Assembly: GCA_963573385.1 (NCBI GenBank)
Contig: CAUYLG010051039.1
Coordinates: forward strand, 1-64,000
Length of the DNA stretch: 64,000 bases
Origin: Cacajao melanocephalus
Taxonomy: Eukaryota; Chordata; Mammalia; Primates; Pitheciidae
Direction: 5' to 3'
Positions within the stretch are counted from its first letter, which is position 1. The number at the start of each line of letters is the position of its first letter. Below are positions 12,435 through 25,093 of the stretch, piece after piece. The position numbers and the translations under genes were made by a program. The notes beneath the pieces were generated by a model that saw only the letters and a program-made list of their open reading frames with translations, was not told the origin of the DNA and searched no databases.

Positions 12435-12973
12435 TTATTATGCCCTTCTACATAAACTACAAATTAATGCCTGAGAATATATACTCTTTCCTGTTTATAT
12501 CAGGCTGATAATTGTCGGATTGTAATTTAAAAATTTAAAATGTGGAGAAACTTAGAGAGGCTTTGTGAGCTTGAAAACAGAAGATGAAAGTAAGCCTGTG
12601 GTCTGTCCGTTATTGTTGCCCACACAAGGAAATCTGAGAGAAGATCAGCATGCCATCTGTGCAGGTTAGCTGTGTGACACATATGTCTTCTCTCTCTCTA
12701 ACCATTCTTTTCACCACCCTGCCTCTCCTGTCTCCTGCTTTTGCCTTTGCTCCCTCTTTTGGCTTTCCCAATCTTGTTCTTTCCACACTACTGTCAGATC
12801 ATAGTCTCTTGAAGTTTAGTTAGAGTCCATTTTTGTAAGTGAATCTTACAATTTCACAAGTGTCATATACAATTCTCTAAAGTATCATGGGTAACACACT
12901 TGCTTCTTATATTTACTGAAAACTGACATCATTATATAACTATTAAAAATTGCAGTTGTTCTCATGGGTTTAG
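12435..12973. other. Unassigned sequence
   Basis: No gene or repeat is recognised. A pyrimidine-rich patch spans about 12686-12780. Confidence 0.5.
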
Positions 12974-13082
12974 AGAAGGAGTTTTCAGCTTCACTGTGTA
13001 CCAGAACTACCTGGAAACCTGATTACAACTGCAGATGCTGGGACTCCAGCCTTAAGAATTTGATTCTGTAGGTCTGGGGTGA
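12974..13082 (+). mobile_element. MER5-like hAT DNA transposon fragment
   Basis: 'accagaactacctggaaacc' and 'gattctgtaggtctggggtg' are the MER5 hallmarks (advice-to-consensus 'gattcagtaggtctgggg'). The 3' third seen in the copy at 11221-11403 is missing here. Confidence 0.7.
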
Positions 13083-13640
13083 GTAAGATGTTTCTTATGC
13101 TGGGTTTGAGTAGATCAATCTTTCTTCTCTCTGTCTCTTTCTCAGTTTGACTGAATTTAAAGTAAACAAAAGTTACTCTCTTTTTTCTAGATAAACAGAA
13201 AAACATTGCTCAAATAATAAAATTATCATATCTATAAAATAATTTTTACATGCAACAAATCCCCATGGATTATGGTATTATAAAAATATGAGCAGCATTC
13301 CACTCCCTTGCAGAAGGCAGCATGGTCCAGAGGAAGAGGATTAGAATGGAATGGCAGGAGGATTAGGTGATACTGTTTAATAATTCTGTCAAATTTAATA
13401 AAACTTTAAAAAAGTATTTATAAAGCTGTGAATGCTTAAAAGGGGTATTTAAGTAAAAAATGTAAGGGAAATAAATGGAAACATATAATAACATCACCTT
13501 TAATAAAGTGATTGAATACAAGAAAAACAGATAAAGCAATAACTTTTCTTTATATACAGTATGTACAACCATTTAGAAATAGATACAAAGAAATAGATTT
13601 ATATATCTACAGTATGTACAACCATTTCCAAATCACAATA
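13083..13640. other. Unassigned AT-rich sequence with a short local repeat
   Basis: The 19-mer acagtatgtacaaccattt occurs exactly at 13556-13574 and again at 13609-13627, 53 bp apart. Otherwise nothing is recognised. Confidence 0.6.
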
Positions 13641-14686
13641 ACAATAAAAATATAAAATTCTTAGAAAAAATATTTGGCAACAAAACAGGCACAGATATAT
13701 ACACAAAAACTATCATATTTCAAAGAGATTATAAAAAATGCCCCAAGGGTACCACAATGTCACACAGACATCAGCTCTTCATTCATGAATGCCCAATTTT
13801 TCACAAAATGTCATTACCTAAATAAATAATGTGTTAAACTGGAGAAACTGATTCTAAATTAGATCTGCAATAATCTGTTAGTTAAAATAACCAATAATTT
13901 TTTTTTCAAATATGAGTTGGAGATCTTTGTATTACAGATTCCTAGCAAATGAAAAATAATCTATATACAAAAAGATTCAAGTGTGTATAATAAGTGAGGC
14001 ATTTCCAAATCAATGGGTAAATTATTACATATTGAAAAATTGGTTCTGGAATAATCAACTTCTCATTTGAAAGAGACTATATTTTTACACCAAAAAGTCA
14101 ATCCAACATGAAATAAAGATTTAAATGTTAAGAAGTAAATTTTCTAGAGTTCTAGAGTAAATTAGAGAATAATATTTTTTGACTTTGGGTTGAGATGTAT
14201 TTTTCAAAATAGAATAGAATGTTCAGAAGGAATGAAGGGGAAAAATGACAGACTCATTGTGCAACATTCAAAAGCTTACACACAGACACACACCCACAAT
14301 AGAAACAATTAAGAAACAAGACTAAGGTACAGAATTTAAAAAAGTTTATAATTTTTCATATATAAAATTAATATTTATCTATAAAAAATTATATACTCAT
14401 CAGAAAAATAATCCATATCAAAATTCAATCAGAAAAAAATCAGCCTATTTTTTGAGGTGATCAAAGAATATGTACATCAGTAATAATCATAGAAAAGCAA
14501 CTTAATAAGCTATCTACTTTTGCCTGTTTTAGGGGAAAATTAAAACATTGATAACATTCAGTGGATAACAGGGAAGAATACTGGATAATTCTCATTTTCA
14601 AGCAGACCTTGTAAAAGTGAGCATTTATGAAAGCTTCCTGGAATATAGTTTAACAATGTGTCTTAAGATAAAAATATATACATAAT
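13640..14686 (+). mobile_element. Old L1M fragment (ORF2 3' region)
   Basis: Very diverged sense-strand L1M: 'tggttctggaataatcaact' near 14041, 'aaataaagatttaaatgtta' near 14111 and 'gactttgggttgagatgtat' near 14180 parallel the conserved order of L1M ORF2 C-terminal sequence. No frame survives. It is cut on the right by the MaLR LTR at 14687. Confidence 0.6.
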
Positions 14687-14974
14687 TGGTATGGTTTGAC
14701 TCTATGTCCCCACCCAAATCTCATCTTAAATTTTAATCCCCACATGTGGAGGAAGGGACTCAGTGGCAGGTGATTGCATCATGAGGGCAATCTCCCCCAT
14801 GCTGTTCACATGATAGTGCAAGACTTCTCACGAGATCTGATGGTTGTAAAGTGTAGCACTTTCTCACTCTCACTCTCTTCTCCCACCCTGTAATATGTGA
14901 GTGCTTCCGCTTTGCCTTCTGTCATGATTGTAAGTTTCCTGAGTCCTCCCAGCCCTGTGAAAGTGTGAGTCACT
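14687..14974 (+). mobile_element. MST/THE1-type MaLR LTR, 3'-truncated
   Basis: It starts with tggtatggtttgac (canonical tgatatggtttgg) and continues with 'ccccacccaaatctcatctt', 'cacgagatctgatggtt' near 14830 and 'gtaagtttcctgagtcctcc' near 14930. It stops at 'gtgtgagtcac', about 75 bp short of the usual poly(A) and LTR end, exactly where the L1P begins. The missing end is not present beyond the L1. Confidence 0.88.
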
Positions 14975-16296
14975 GGGGAGGGACCATGATGGCTGAATAG
15001 AAACAGCTCTGATCTGCAGCTCTTAGCCAGACCAAGGAGAAGGTGGGTAATTTCTTCATTTCCAACTGAGGTACCCAGTTCATCTCACTGGGACTGGTTA
15101 GGCTGTGTGTGAAACCCATGCAGAGCAGAAGCAAGCAGAAGCAGGGTGGGGCATCACTTCACCTGGGAAGTGCAAGGAGCCATAGGACCTCCCTCCCCCA
15201 TCCAAGGGAAGTGGTAATGGACTGTGCTACCTGCCCTGGGTACTATGCTTTTCCTAGGGATTTTTGCAATCTGCAGATCAGGAGATTCTATCATGAGCCT
15301 ATAACACCAGGGCCCTGGAGTTCAATCACGAAACTGGGCAGCTATTTGGGCAAGAACTGATCTAGTTTTTGGTACCCCAGTGGCACCTACAACCTCAGAG
15401 AGACAGGATAACTATCCACTCCCCTGGAAAGGGGGCTGTAGCCAGGGAGCCAAGTGATCTCATTCTATGGGTCCTACTCCCAAGGAGCCCAACATGCTAA
15501 AAACTACTGGCTTGAAATCTTCACTGCCAGCATAGCAGTCTGGAGTTGAACTGGGATGATTGAGCTTGGTCGGGGAAGGGGCATCCACCACTAATGAGGC
15601 TTTAGTAGGCAGTTTTCACCTGACAGTGCTAAGGAGAATAGGAGGTTTGGTTTGGGGGGCATTCACCACAGTGCAGCAAAGCAGCTGTGGCCAGACTGCT
15701 TCTCTAGATTCCTCCTCACCAGCAGGACATATCTGAGGGAAATGCAGCAGCCCCAGTCAGGGTCTTACAGAAACAATTCATCTCCCTGGGACAGAGCACC
15801 TGCAGGGAGGGGCACCTGCAGGCGCAGCATCAGCGGACTTAATCTTTCCTGCCTGCTGGCTTTAAAGAGAGCAGCTCATTCTGACAAGGGGATTCTCCCA
15901 GCACAGTGCACCAGCTCTGCTAAGGAACAGACAGACTGTTTCCTCAAGTAGGTCCTTGACCCCTGTGCCTCCTGACTGGCAGAGACATCCAAAGAGGGGT
16001 TAACTGATATCTCATACAGGAAAGCTCAGAGTGGCATCAGGCTGGTGCCTCCCAGGACAAAACTTCCAGAGAAAGGAACAGGCAGCAATCTTTGCTGCTT
16101 TGCAGCCTCCACTGGTCATACCCAGGCACACAGGGTCTAGAGTGGACCTCCAAAAACTGCAGCAGATCTGCAGAAGAGGGGCCTATTAGAAGAAAAAACA
16201 AACAAACAGAAAGCAGCACAACAAAAAGACCCTCACACAAAAACCCCATTCATGGATTATCAGCCTCAAAGATCAAAAGTGGATAAATCCACTAAG

Positions 16297-17330
16297 ATGA
16301 GGAAAAACCAGAACAGAAACGCTGAAAATTCCAAAAGCCAGAATGCCTCTTTTCCTCCAAAGTATCAAAACACCTCTCCAGCATGGGCACAAAACTGGAT
16401 GGAGAATGAGACTGATGAATTGCTAGAAGTAGACTTCAGAAGGTGAGTAATAACAAACTCCTCTGAGCTAAAGAAACATATTCTAACCCAATGCAAGGAA
16501 GCTGAGAAACTTGATAAAAGGTTACAGGAGCTGCTAACTAGAATAACCAGTTTAGAGAGGAATATAAATGACCTGATGGAGCTGAAAAACACAGCACAAG
16601 AACTTCATGAAGCATACACAAGTATCAGTAGTCGAATCAATAGAGTGGAAGAAAGGCTCTCAGAGGTTGAAAATCACCTTGCTGAAACAGGCATGAAAAC
16701 AATATTAGAGAACAAAGAATTAAAAGGAATGAATGAAGCCACCAAGAAATATGGCACTATGTGAAAAGACCAAACTTATGATTGATTGGTGTACCTGAAA
16801 GTGATGGTGAGAATGGAACCAAGTGGGAAAACACACTTCAGTATATTATCCAGAATGTCCCCAACCTAGCAAGACAGGACAATATACAAATTCAGCAAAT
16901 ATAGAGAACATCATTAAGATACTCAATGAGAAGATCAACCCCAAGACACATAATCATAAGATTCTCCAAGGTTGAAATGAAGGAAGAAATGTTAAAGGCA
17001 GACAAAGGTCAGGTCACCTACAAAGGGAAGCCCATCAGACTAACAGCAGATCTCTCCACAGAAACTTTGCAAGCCAGAGTAGAGTGGGGGCCAATATTCA
17101 ACATTCTTAAAGGAAATGATTTTCAACCCAGAATTTCATATCCAGGCAAACTAAACTTCATAAATGAGGGAGAAATAAACTCCTTTCCAGACAACCAAAT
17201 GTTGAGGGATTGCCTCATGACCAGGCCTGCCTTTCAAGAGCTTCTGAAGGAAGCACTAAATATGGAAAAGAAAAGGCAGTATAAGCCACTGCAAAAACAC
17301 ACCAAAATACAAAAACATTATGAAGAAACT
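16297..17330 (+). pseudogene. L1 ORF1 pseudogene (RNA-binding chaperone)
   Basis: L1 ORF1 normally encodes a trimeric coiled-coil RNA-binding protein that coats L1 RNA. The ATG at 16297 precedes the basic N-terminus, but a TGA at 16444-16446 ends the frame after about 50 codons. A coiled-coil segment is open at 16576-16764 ('SRINRVEERLSEVENHL'), then a shift leads to the RNA-recognition and C-terminal domains at 16926-17330 ('STPRHIIIRFSKVE', 'GKPIRLTADLS'). The normal stop is lost, so this last frame reads on to 17435. Not translatable as a full protein. Confidence 0.88.
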
Positions 17331-17367
17331 GCATCAACTAACGTGCAAAATAACCAGCTAGATGATA

Positions 17368-19940
17368 ACGGCAGGATCAAATTCATAATTAACAATACCA
17401 ACCTTAAATGTAAATGGGCTAAATGTACCAATTAAAAGACACAAACTGGCAAATTGGATAGAGTCAGCACCCATCAGTGTGCTGTATTCAGGGTACTCAT
17501 CTCACATGCAAAGACACACATAGGCTCTAAATAAAGGGATGGAGGAATATTTACTAAGCAAATGGAAAGCAAAAAAAGCAGGGGTTGCAATCCTAGTCTC
17601 TGATAAAACAGACTTTAACAAAGATCAAAAAAGACAAAGGGCATTACATAATGATAAAGGGATCAATGCAACGAGAAGAGCTAACTATCCTAAATATGTA
17701 TGCACCCAAAACAGGAGCACTCATATTCATAAAGCAAGTTCTTAGAGACCTACAAAGAGACTTAGACTCCCACAAAATAATAGTGGGAGACTTTATAACA
17801 CCCCACTGTCAATATTAGACAGATCAATGAGACAGAAAATTAACGAGGATATTCAGGATTTGAACTCAGCTGTGGATCAAGTGGACCTAATAGACATCTA
17901 CAGAACTCTTTAACTCAACTCAACAGAACATACATTCTTCTCAGCACTACATCACACTTATTCTAAAATTGACCACATAATTGGAAGTAAAATATTCCTC
18001 AGCAAATGCAAAATGACAGAAATCATAACAGTCTGTCAGACCACAGTGCAATCAAATTAGAACTCAGGGTTAAGAAATTCACTCAAAACCTCACAATTAC
18101 ATGGAAATTGAACGAACTGCTCCTGAATGACTCCTGGGTAAATAATGAAATTAAGGCAGAAATCAAGAAGTTCTTTGAAACCAATGAGAACAAAGACACC
18201 ATGTACCAGAATGCTAAAGCATTGTTAAGAGGGAAATTTATAGCACTAAATGTCCGGATCAGAAATGTGGAAAGATCTCAAACTGACACCCTAACATCAC
18301 AATTAAAATAACTAGAGAAACAAAAGTAAGCAAATTCAAAAGCTAGCAGAAGACAAGAAATAACTACGATCAGAGCAGAACTGAAGGAGAGAGAGACACG
18401 AGAAACCCTTCAGAAAAATCAATGAATCCAGGAGCTAGTATTTTTTATTGAAAAAAATAACAAAATAGATAGAATATTAGCTAGACTAATAAAGAAGAAA
18501 AGAGAGAAGAATCAAATAGACACAATAAAACATAATAAAGAGGATATCACTACTGATCCCACAGAAAGACAAACTGCCATCAAAGAATACTATAAACACC
18601 TCTACATAAATAAATTAGAAAATCTAGAAGAAATGGATAAATTTCTGGACACATACACATTCCCAAGACAAAAACAGGACAATGTTGAATCCCTGAATAG
18701 ACCAATGACAAGCTCTGAAATTGAGGCAGTAATTAATTGCTTACCAACCAAAAAAAGCCCAGGACCAGGTGGATTCACAGTTGAATTCTACCAGAGGTAC
18801 AAAGAGGAGCTGGTATGATTTCTTCTGAAACTATTCCAAACAATTGAAAAAGAAGGACTCCTCCCTAATTCAGATTATGAGGCCACCATCATCTTGATAC
18901 CAAAACCTGGCAGAGATAAAACAAACAAAAAATTTCAGACCATTATCCCTGATGAACATCAATGCAAAAATTCTCAATAAAATTCTGTCCAATCGAATCC
19001 AGGAGCATATCAAAAAGCTTATCCACCACAATCGAGTCAGCTTCATCCCTGAAATGCAAGGCTGGTTCAACATGCACAAATCAATAAACATAATCCATCA
19101 CATAAACAGAACCAATGACAGAAACCACATGATGATCTTAATAGATGCAGAAAAGGTCTTCAATAAAATTCAACATCCCTTCATGTTAAAAACTATCAAT
19201 AAACTAGGTATTGATGGAACAGATCTCAAAATAATAAGAGCTATTTATGACAAACCCATAGCCAATACCATACTGAATGGCCAAAAGCTGGAATCATTCC
19301 CTTTGAAAACCAGCACAAGACAAGGATGCCCTTTCTCATCACTCTTACTCAACATAGTATTGGAAATTCTGGCCAGGGCATTTAGGCAAGAGAAAGAAAC
19401 AAAGCGTATTCAAATAGGAAGAGAGAAATTCAAATTGTCTCTATTTGAAGATGACATGATTCTGTTTAGAAAACACCATCTTCTCAGCCCAAAATCTCCC
19501 TAAGCCGATAATCAACTTCAGTAAAGTCTCAAGACACAAAATCGATATGCAAAAATCACAAGCATTCCTATACACCAACAGTAGGCAAGTAGAGAGCCAA
19601 ATTATGAATTATCTCAAGGATCTGGAATCAGAAATACCATTTGACCCAGTAATCCTATTACTCGGTATATACTCAAAGGATTATAAATCATTCTACTATA
19701 AAGACACATGCACATGTATGTTTATTGCAGCACTATTCACAATAGCAAAGACTCCCATCATTGATAGACTGGATAAAAAATCTGGCACATGTGCACCATG
19801 GAATACTACACAGCCATAAAAAAGAATGAGTTCATGTCCTTTGCAGGGACATGGATGAAGCTGGAAAACATTAATCTCAGTAAACTAATGCAGAAACAGA
19901 AAACTAACAACACATGTTCTCATTCATAAGTGGGACTTGA
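17368..19940 (+). pseudogene. L1 ORF2 pseudogene (endonuclease/reverse transcriptase), internally deleted
   Basis: ORF2 normally encodes an apurinic-like endonuclease, a reverse transcriptase and a Cys-rich C-terminus. The start codon position reads ACG (17368-17370) instead of ATG. Endonuclease pieces are open at 17539-17745 and 18006-18311; RT pieces at 18633-18818 and 18952-19503, where the catalytic box reads FEDD at 19444-19455 rather than FADD. At about 19608-19612 the sequence jumps from the 'gagccaaattatgaa' region to 'ctcaaggatctgg', removing roughly 1.2 kb of the normal gene by comparison with the family layout. The remaining C-terminal piece is open at 19547-19819. Confidence 0.88.
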
Positions 19941-20165
19941 ACTATGGGAACGCATGGACACAGGCAGTGGTACATCACACAGCAGGGCCTAATGGAAGAT
20001 GGAGGACAAGGGGAGAGAGAGCACCAGGACAAATGCGTAATGCATGCAGGGCTTAAAACCTAGATGACAGGTTGATGGGTGCAGCAAATCACCATGGCAC
20101 ATGTATATCTCTGTAACAAACCTACATGTTCTGCACATGTATTCCAGAACTTAAATTTTTTAAAA

Positions 20166-20490
20166 AATGGAAAAAAATTACAACTGATATCACAAAATTG
20201 CAAAAGATAATCAGAGACTACCGTGAACAACTATATAGTCACAAACTAGAAAACCTAGAGACAACAACTAAGTTCTAAAAACACAGAAACAGGTATTAAT
20301 CATAATGTGTAAATATCAAAATTTGCATATACTGTTAATGAAAAAGTAAATTTATACAATCGATTTAGAAAATGGTTTGGTGTTATTTACTAAATGTCAA
20401 CAGATTCTAGGATCTAGATATTGCACCCCTAGATGGAATTCCATTCCTAGGTATTTAGCCAACAGAAACTTATGAATGCCTGTGTGCCAA
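20166..20490 (+). mobile_element. L1 ORF2 scraps (L1M type)
   Basis: 20166-20275 matches an RT-upstream part of L1 ORF2 ('aaaagataatcagagactac', 'caaactagaaaacctagag'), and about 20320-20480 matches the distal part ('attccattcctaggtattta'). Both are sense. The sections between are missing, so this is a rearranged old copy next to the younger L1P. Confidence 0.6.
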
Positions 20491-21190
20491 GTAATAAGAG
20501 GAGAGGTTGGGAAGAATCTTATCCTTCAAGGGTGTGTTGGGAGTAGGGATTTCATGCAATGACAAGAAATGAAACTGATTGAAAACCAGAACTGACGTTT
20601 TCAGATCTATTTAGTAATGACCTTTATTCTCTGGACACCTTTATTGGGTTTATAAATATCTGGATGCTCTTTTAAACTATTTTGTCTTGCAGCTGTGGTT
20701 TCAACTGAGTTGTTATACACAGTGCTGCATTGTCAGGGCTCTGGATATAATAACTGTGGGTTATAGAGAACATGATACTTGTGGTGAGCCTGCTTTGATG
20801 ATTTTACTTATCAGAATCCTATCCAAAGGCACCTTCTGCTTGCCTTTTTAAAAATCTAATCCAGGTTCAACGTTCAAAAGTGTTCTTTTGTGGCCATCCC
20901 TTATTCGATTGAGAAACAGTATCTAATTTGGTAATATAAGAGCAATTTTCTAGGTATAGTGATAGAAGAAAAACACATTGTTATTTTTACTTTTCTTTTT
21001 CCCTGGATGTACTTTTGCAATCAAAGACAGATTCGATCATTTTGTAGAAAACCCAATAAGCTTTAGCACAACTTCCTAGCTACCCTCAGGCCCAGCAATT
21101 ATTATTTCATGGTGTTGTGATGCATGTTGTGTACTTTCTCCAAACTCTCAAATACAGGAATCTATTCTACTCACCTGTAAATTGATTCCC
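20491..21190. other. Unassigned sequence
   Basis: No gene, repeat or long frame is recognised. Confidence 0.5.
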
Positions 21191-21550
21191 AATGACAGAA
21201 AATAAAATAAAAATGAATAAAATATTGGCATTCGCAGCAACCTGGATGGAATTAGAGACTATTATTCTAAATGAAGTAACCCAGGAATGGAAAACCAAAC
21301 ACTTTATGTTCTCACTCATACGTGGGAGCTAAGCTATGAGAACTCAAAGGCATAAGAATGATACATTGGACTTTGGGGACTTGAGAAAGAAGTTGGGAGT
21401 GAGTGAGTAATAAAAGACTAGATATTGGGTACAGTATATACTGTGTGGGTGATGGGTGCACCAAAATCTCAGAAATCACCACTAAAGAACATATTCATGT
21501 AATCAAACACCACTTGCTCCCTGAGAACCTATTGAAATAAAAAAAATTTT
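21191..21550 (+). mobile_element. L1PB/L1MA-class 3' end
   Basis: Sense-strand ORF2 tail plus 3'UTR: 'gcagcaacctggatggaatt' near 21236, 'tgttctcactcatacgtggg' at 21308, 'gtgatgggtgcaccaaaatc' near 21449 and 'cctattgaaataaaaaaaat' at the end. The 3'UTR type differs from the G-rich L1PA tails at 2215-2340 and 30870-30930. Confidence 0.85.
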
Positions 21551-23573
21551 TTTAAAGGATGGCAAGGAGTCTTCACAGTCCTCATCTGCCTCCTGATTAA
21601 GAGCCGACAGCAATCTGAGGCACAAAAAGTGTTGGCCATGCCCTTTCCTGGTCATAAGAAAAAAAATTAGAAGAAACAGAACTCTAATTATTTTAAATGC
21701 CCTGTACCTTATTCACTGGGTTTCTTTGCTGAGACTTCCAGAAACTGTCTCTGGGGCATAAGCATCAAAAATAATACAATAGACTCCACACATGGGGCTT
21801 TGCAGTTAAATGCACAACTCTGCAAGGACATCAATGAGGTGGCCTGAACCATTTGTTTCATCCCAGGAAGGCAAACCTTACATTCATTAGTATTGATTTA
21901 TCAGTCTGGAAATGGCAGCCACTAATTTTAATCATTTCATGACATCTAGCTTTTTGCAATTCAGTGGTGCCTTTTCCTGGGTCAATGCTCTGAGAATTTC
22001 ATCACCATCATACATCACTACATCCTGATATACATTACTTTACCTTATATAGTAAGAAGTGCTTCTTAATTTGACTTTGATGTTGTTTTACTTGCCTGAA
22101 TGGCTGCTCAAGATGGGTTTAGCTTGAGTAATTCTTCAGGTTTAAAACATACTTTATTTCATCCATGGAACTAAAGAAAAACACTGGAAAGAATTAGGTT
22201 TGCTTTAGAAAAGAACAACTCTGGCATGGAGATACCTAAGGCATCTTAGTTTCCAGGGATGCAGGGAAGATGAAGGCAGATCCATGTACATACCTTTTTG
22301 TAGAAAGATATCAGAAGAAAATCCTAAAGCCCAAAGTGGAAGCAGAGACACACATTATTTCCTGATTGAAGTCTGGAGTCATTCTAGTGCTGGATGAGAC
22401 AATGAGGGACAAGGCCAGCCTCACCCTAGTGTGGGGCAAAAGCTGTGGGGTTAACTTGGAGGTTTTGGTGAGACCTTCACAAGAGAGCTATAGTTATCCT
22501 TTCCAGTATCCTTTGCTTACCCATCCTTGTTAATGAGACTTCAAATTTGTTTAGGGCAGCAATGTGCCCAGCTAAAGGATAGCAAGGTGCTCAGCAATCC
22601 TTGAGACTAAATTCTAGCTATGAATTACAAGCAACAACTTTTGCTGAAACATGTAAACATTCCTCAAGAAGGATTAAAAGCAAAGCCTTTCCTCCCTTTC
22701 TCCTGCCTCCTGTCTGGAACACAGATAACTAGAGATCAGTAGGCATTTTGGGTTAAGAAAATGCTGCCTTTGCAATTAAGGTGTACAAGTGAAATAATAG
22801 AAGTAGTTTGGATCTCCAGTGGTCCTGGAGATGCCAAACCAGCCCTGCATCATCTCCTTCAAGGATTATTTTTCACAAGAGGACATTAACCTTTTTAAGT
22901 TCTTATCCCTGTAACTAGTGGGGAGTCAGATTTTCTAAATGGACTAGCCTCCCACACATGCCACCCACTCAAAATACACATAGGCGCACACACAGCTGAG
23001 GTGCCACTCATGCTTACCCACTGACTTATATTCATCTTTTAAAATTTGAATATTCCTGAAGGAAGTAACTTCTGAAGTCTCATTTTTGTTTTCCTTGAGT
23101 CTTCTATTATTTCTTTTGGGAGAGAAGGGTACGTGTTTTAATTCATTCATATAATTTGTAAAGATCAATTCAGTGTAATTGAGCTATCCATAACCTTAGT
23201 TATTTATCCTTTATTTATGCTAGAAATAATTCAATTATTCTTTTCTAACTATTTTGAAATATAAAGTAAATTATTGTAGTTGCCCTACTGATCTACCAAA
23301 TACTAGGTCTTATTTTTTATATCAGATAAAATACATCTCTGTCCAGTTGTAGCAGACACCTGAGAGAGACAAATGAGGTAATAAATACAAGAAAGAGGAG
23401 CTGTTGGCAAAGAAAGTATAGCTGAGAATTTTCTTTTAAAATTTTCATATTGTGATTCAACAACATGGAAAGCATGCATATTTTAATTTGCAAAAATTGG
23501 AAGAAAGTCAAAACAATTGAAACAATTGCTTGGATAGAATGTGGAGATGACGGCTTGAATACTCTTTTTGAGA
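21551..23573. other. Unassigned sequence, about 2 kb
   Basis: No gene or transposable element is recognised. Frames are short. This is one of the longest stretches in the window not claimed by a repeat. Confidence 0.5.
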
Positions 23574-23832
23574 TGGAATTTCTCAATTTTTTTGAGATGG
23601 ATCCCACCACCGCACTCCAGCTCTGTCACCCAGGCTGGAGCGAGGTGGTGTGATCTCAACTAGCTGCAATCTCTGCTTCCCAGTTTCAAGTAATACTCAT
23701 TCCTCAGCCTCTTGAGTAGCTGGGATTACAGGTACTCACCACTACACCTGGCTAATTTTTGTGTTTTTAGTAGAGACAGAGTTTTATCATATAGGCCAGG
23801 CTGGTCTCAAACTCTTAACCTCAAGTGATCCA
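23574..23832 (-). mobile_element. Alu, minus strand, 5'-truncated
   Basis: 'ctgtcacccaggctggag' near 23623, 'gtagctgggattacaggta' near 23717 and 'gtagagacagagttttatc' near 23771 define an antisense Alu. It ends at 'cctcaagtgatcca' without the last ~55 bp (the Alu 5' end). 'tttgagatgga' occurs twice at the A-tail side (about 23577 and 23591), a small internal duplication. It is diverged, J or old S type. Confidence 0.9.
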
Positions 23833-24850
23833 GTTGAATAGTTTTAAATTATAATATTTAAAAATAATATAAATAAATTATATTTTCAAATAAAACAGTC
23901 TCAATATTTTTATTGTAATTAACTTTAAAATACATTAGAACAGAGTTCTCCTTCCAGGTAAGATATAAAAACATGACCTGGATGTAATTAATCACCTTAA
24001 ACAACTAAAACACTGGACAAAATATGCAAGTAGTGGTTTTTAAAAACGCTGGACACTAGGTAAAATAACAAAAACAGCAATGACTTCTAAGAAGTGGAAA
24101 ACAAGAAAGACAATCCATAGGATTACCCCAGTTTTTAGCCTAGAAGAGTCTACAGGCCATGGCATAAGGGCATGAGTGAGGGTGGAGTCAAGTGGATTCC
24201 TGAGTTTCAGGGATGGAGCCAAGAATCTGGGAAGAATAAGGTGCTTATAAGTCACAGGACAGACTAATGTGAAAGAGAGAGGTACACAGAGGCCCAGAAG
24301 TATGTAGAAGATCCCCCTTAGGCCTTCAGTTAGATATAAATTAATGCATGCATGTAAAGAATCTGAGGTTGGGGAGAAACAAAACAGTTATAACTACCAA
24401 GCCAAAATATAAAGGAAAATTTAAAAATATAAAAATGCTTGTTCTGACACATAAATACCTCAGAAGTCATCACTCTTGTCTCAACAAGCAAAGGCCAAAC
24501 AGACAGAATAAATTACTTTTCTAGAGTCTGTTACAAAAGTGAGGTTCCAAAGCAAACTGCCATTTTGAAATGTGGATAGACAGTTGAATTTAAAGAGTCA
24601 GAGCTGAGATCTGCCTACCTGAAGACAGACGCTACAGCCATGAGTTGGCTTGAAATGTTAAAATAAGTTCTTCAGGAGAAATAAAATGATATATGGGTCA
24701 TATGTATATAGAAAATAAAGGAAAAACATCAGAGATGGAACAAGCGAAAGTGAAATAAAACTTTAATCTTCCTTATCCTTAACTAATCTAAAAGATAGCT
24801 ATTTGTTTAAAGTAGGAATACTAACAATTTATTGAGTTACAAACATGTAT
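23833..24850. other. Unassigned AT-rich sequence
   Basis: Very AT-rich at 23836-23935, then mixed. A 71-codon minus-strand frame at 24040-24255 has no recognisable domain. Confidence 0.5.
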
Positions 24851-25093
24851 AGTAAAATTATAGCAAGTTTTGGCCCATGGTAAAGCACAACCCTACAGAA
24901 GGGTCAGCCAGCTACCCAATGGCAGGTTGATTACATCAGACTGTTTCCATTATGGAGGATAGAGTTTCTTGTTTGTAGTAGAATATACACTAGGTATGTT
25001 TGCCTTCCATTCTTGTGATGCATCTGCTAAGACTACCATCCACACACTAATAGAATGCCTTCTCTATCATCGTGGTATTCCATAAATTCTCAC

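Larger units (their letters stand above)
14975..20165 (+). mobile_element. Nearly full-length, inactive L1P element
   Basis: The element opens with a primate L1 5'UTR ('ggggagggaccatgatggct'), followed by ORF1 (from about 16297), ORF2 (from about 17368) and a 3'UTR ending at about 20165 with 'attccagaacttaaa' and a weak A-rich tail. Its length of 5.2 kb is about 1 kb short of a complete element, explained by an internal ORF2 deletion near 19610. Both ORFs carry stops and frameshifts. Sequence wording suggests an older L1PA or L1PB subfamily. No target-site duplication is visible because the left flank is a truncated LTR. Confidence 0.9.
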
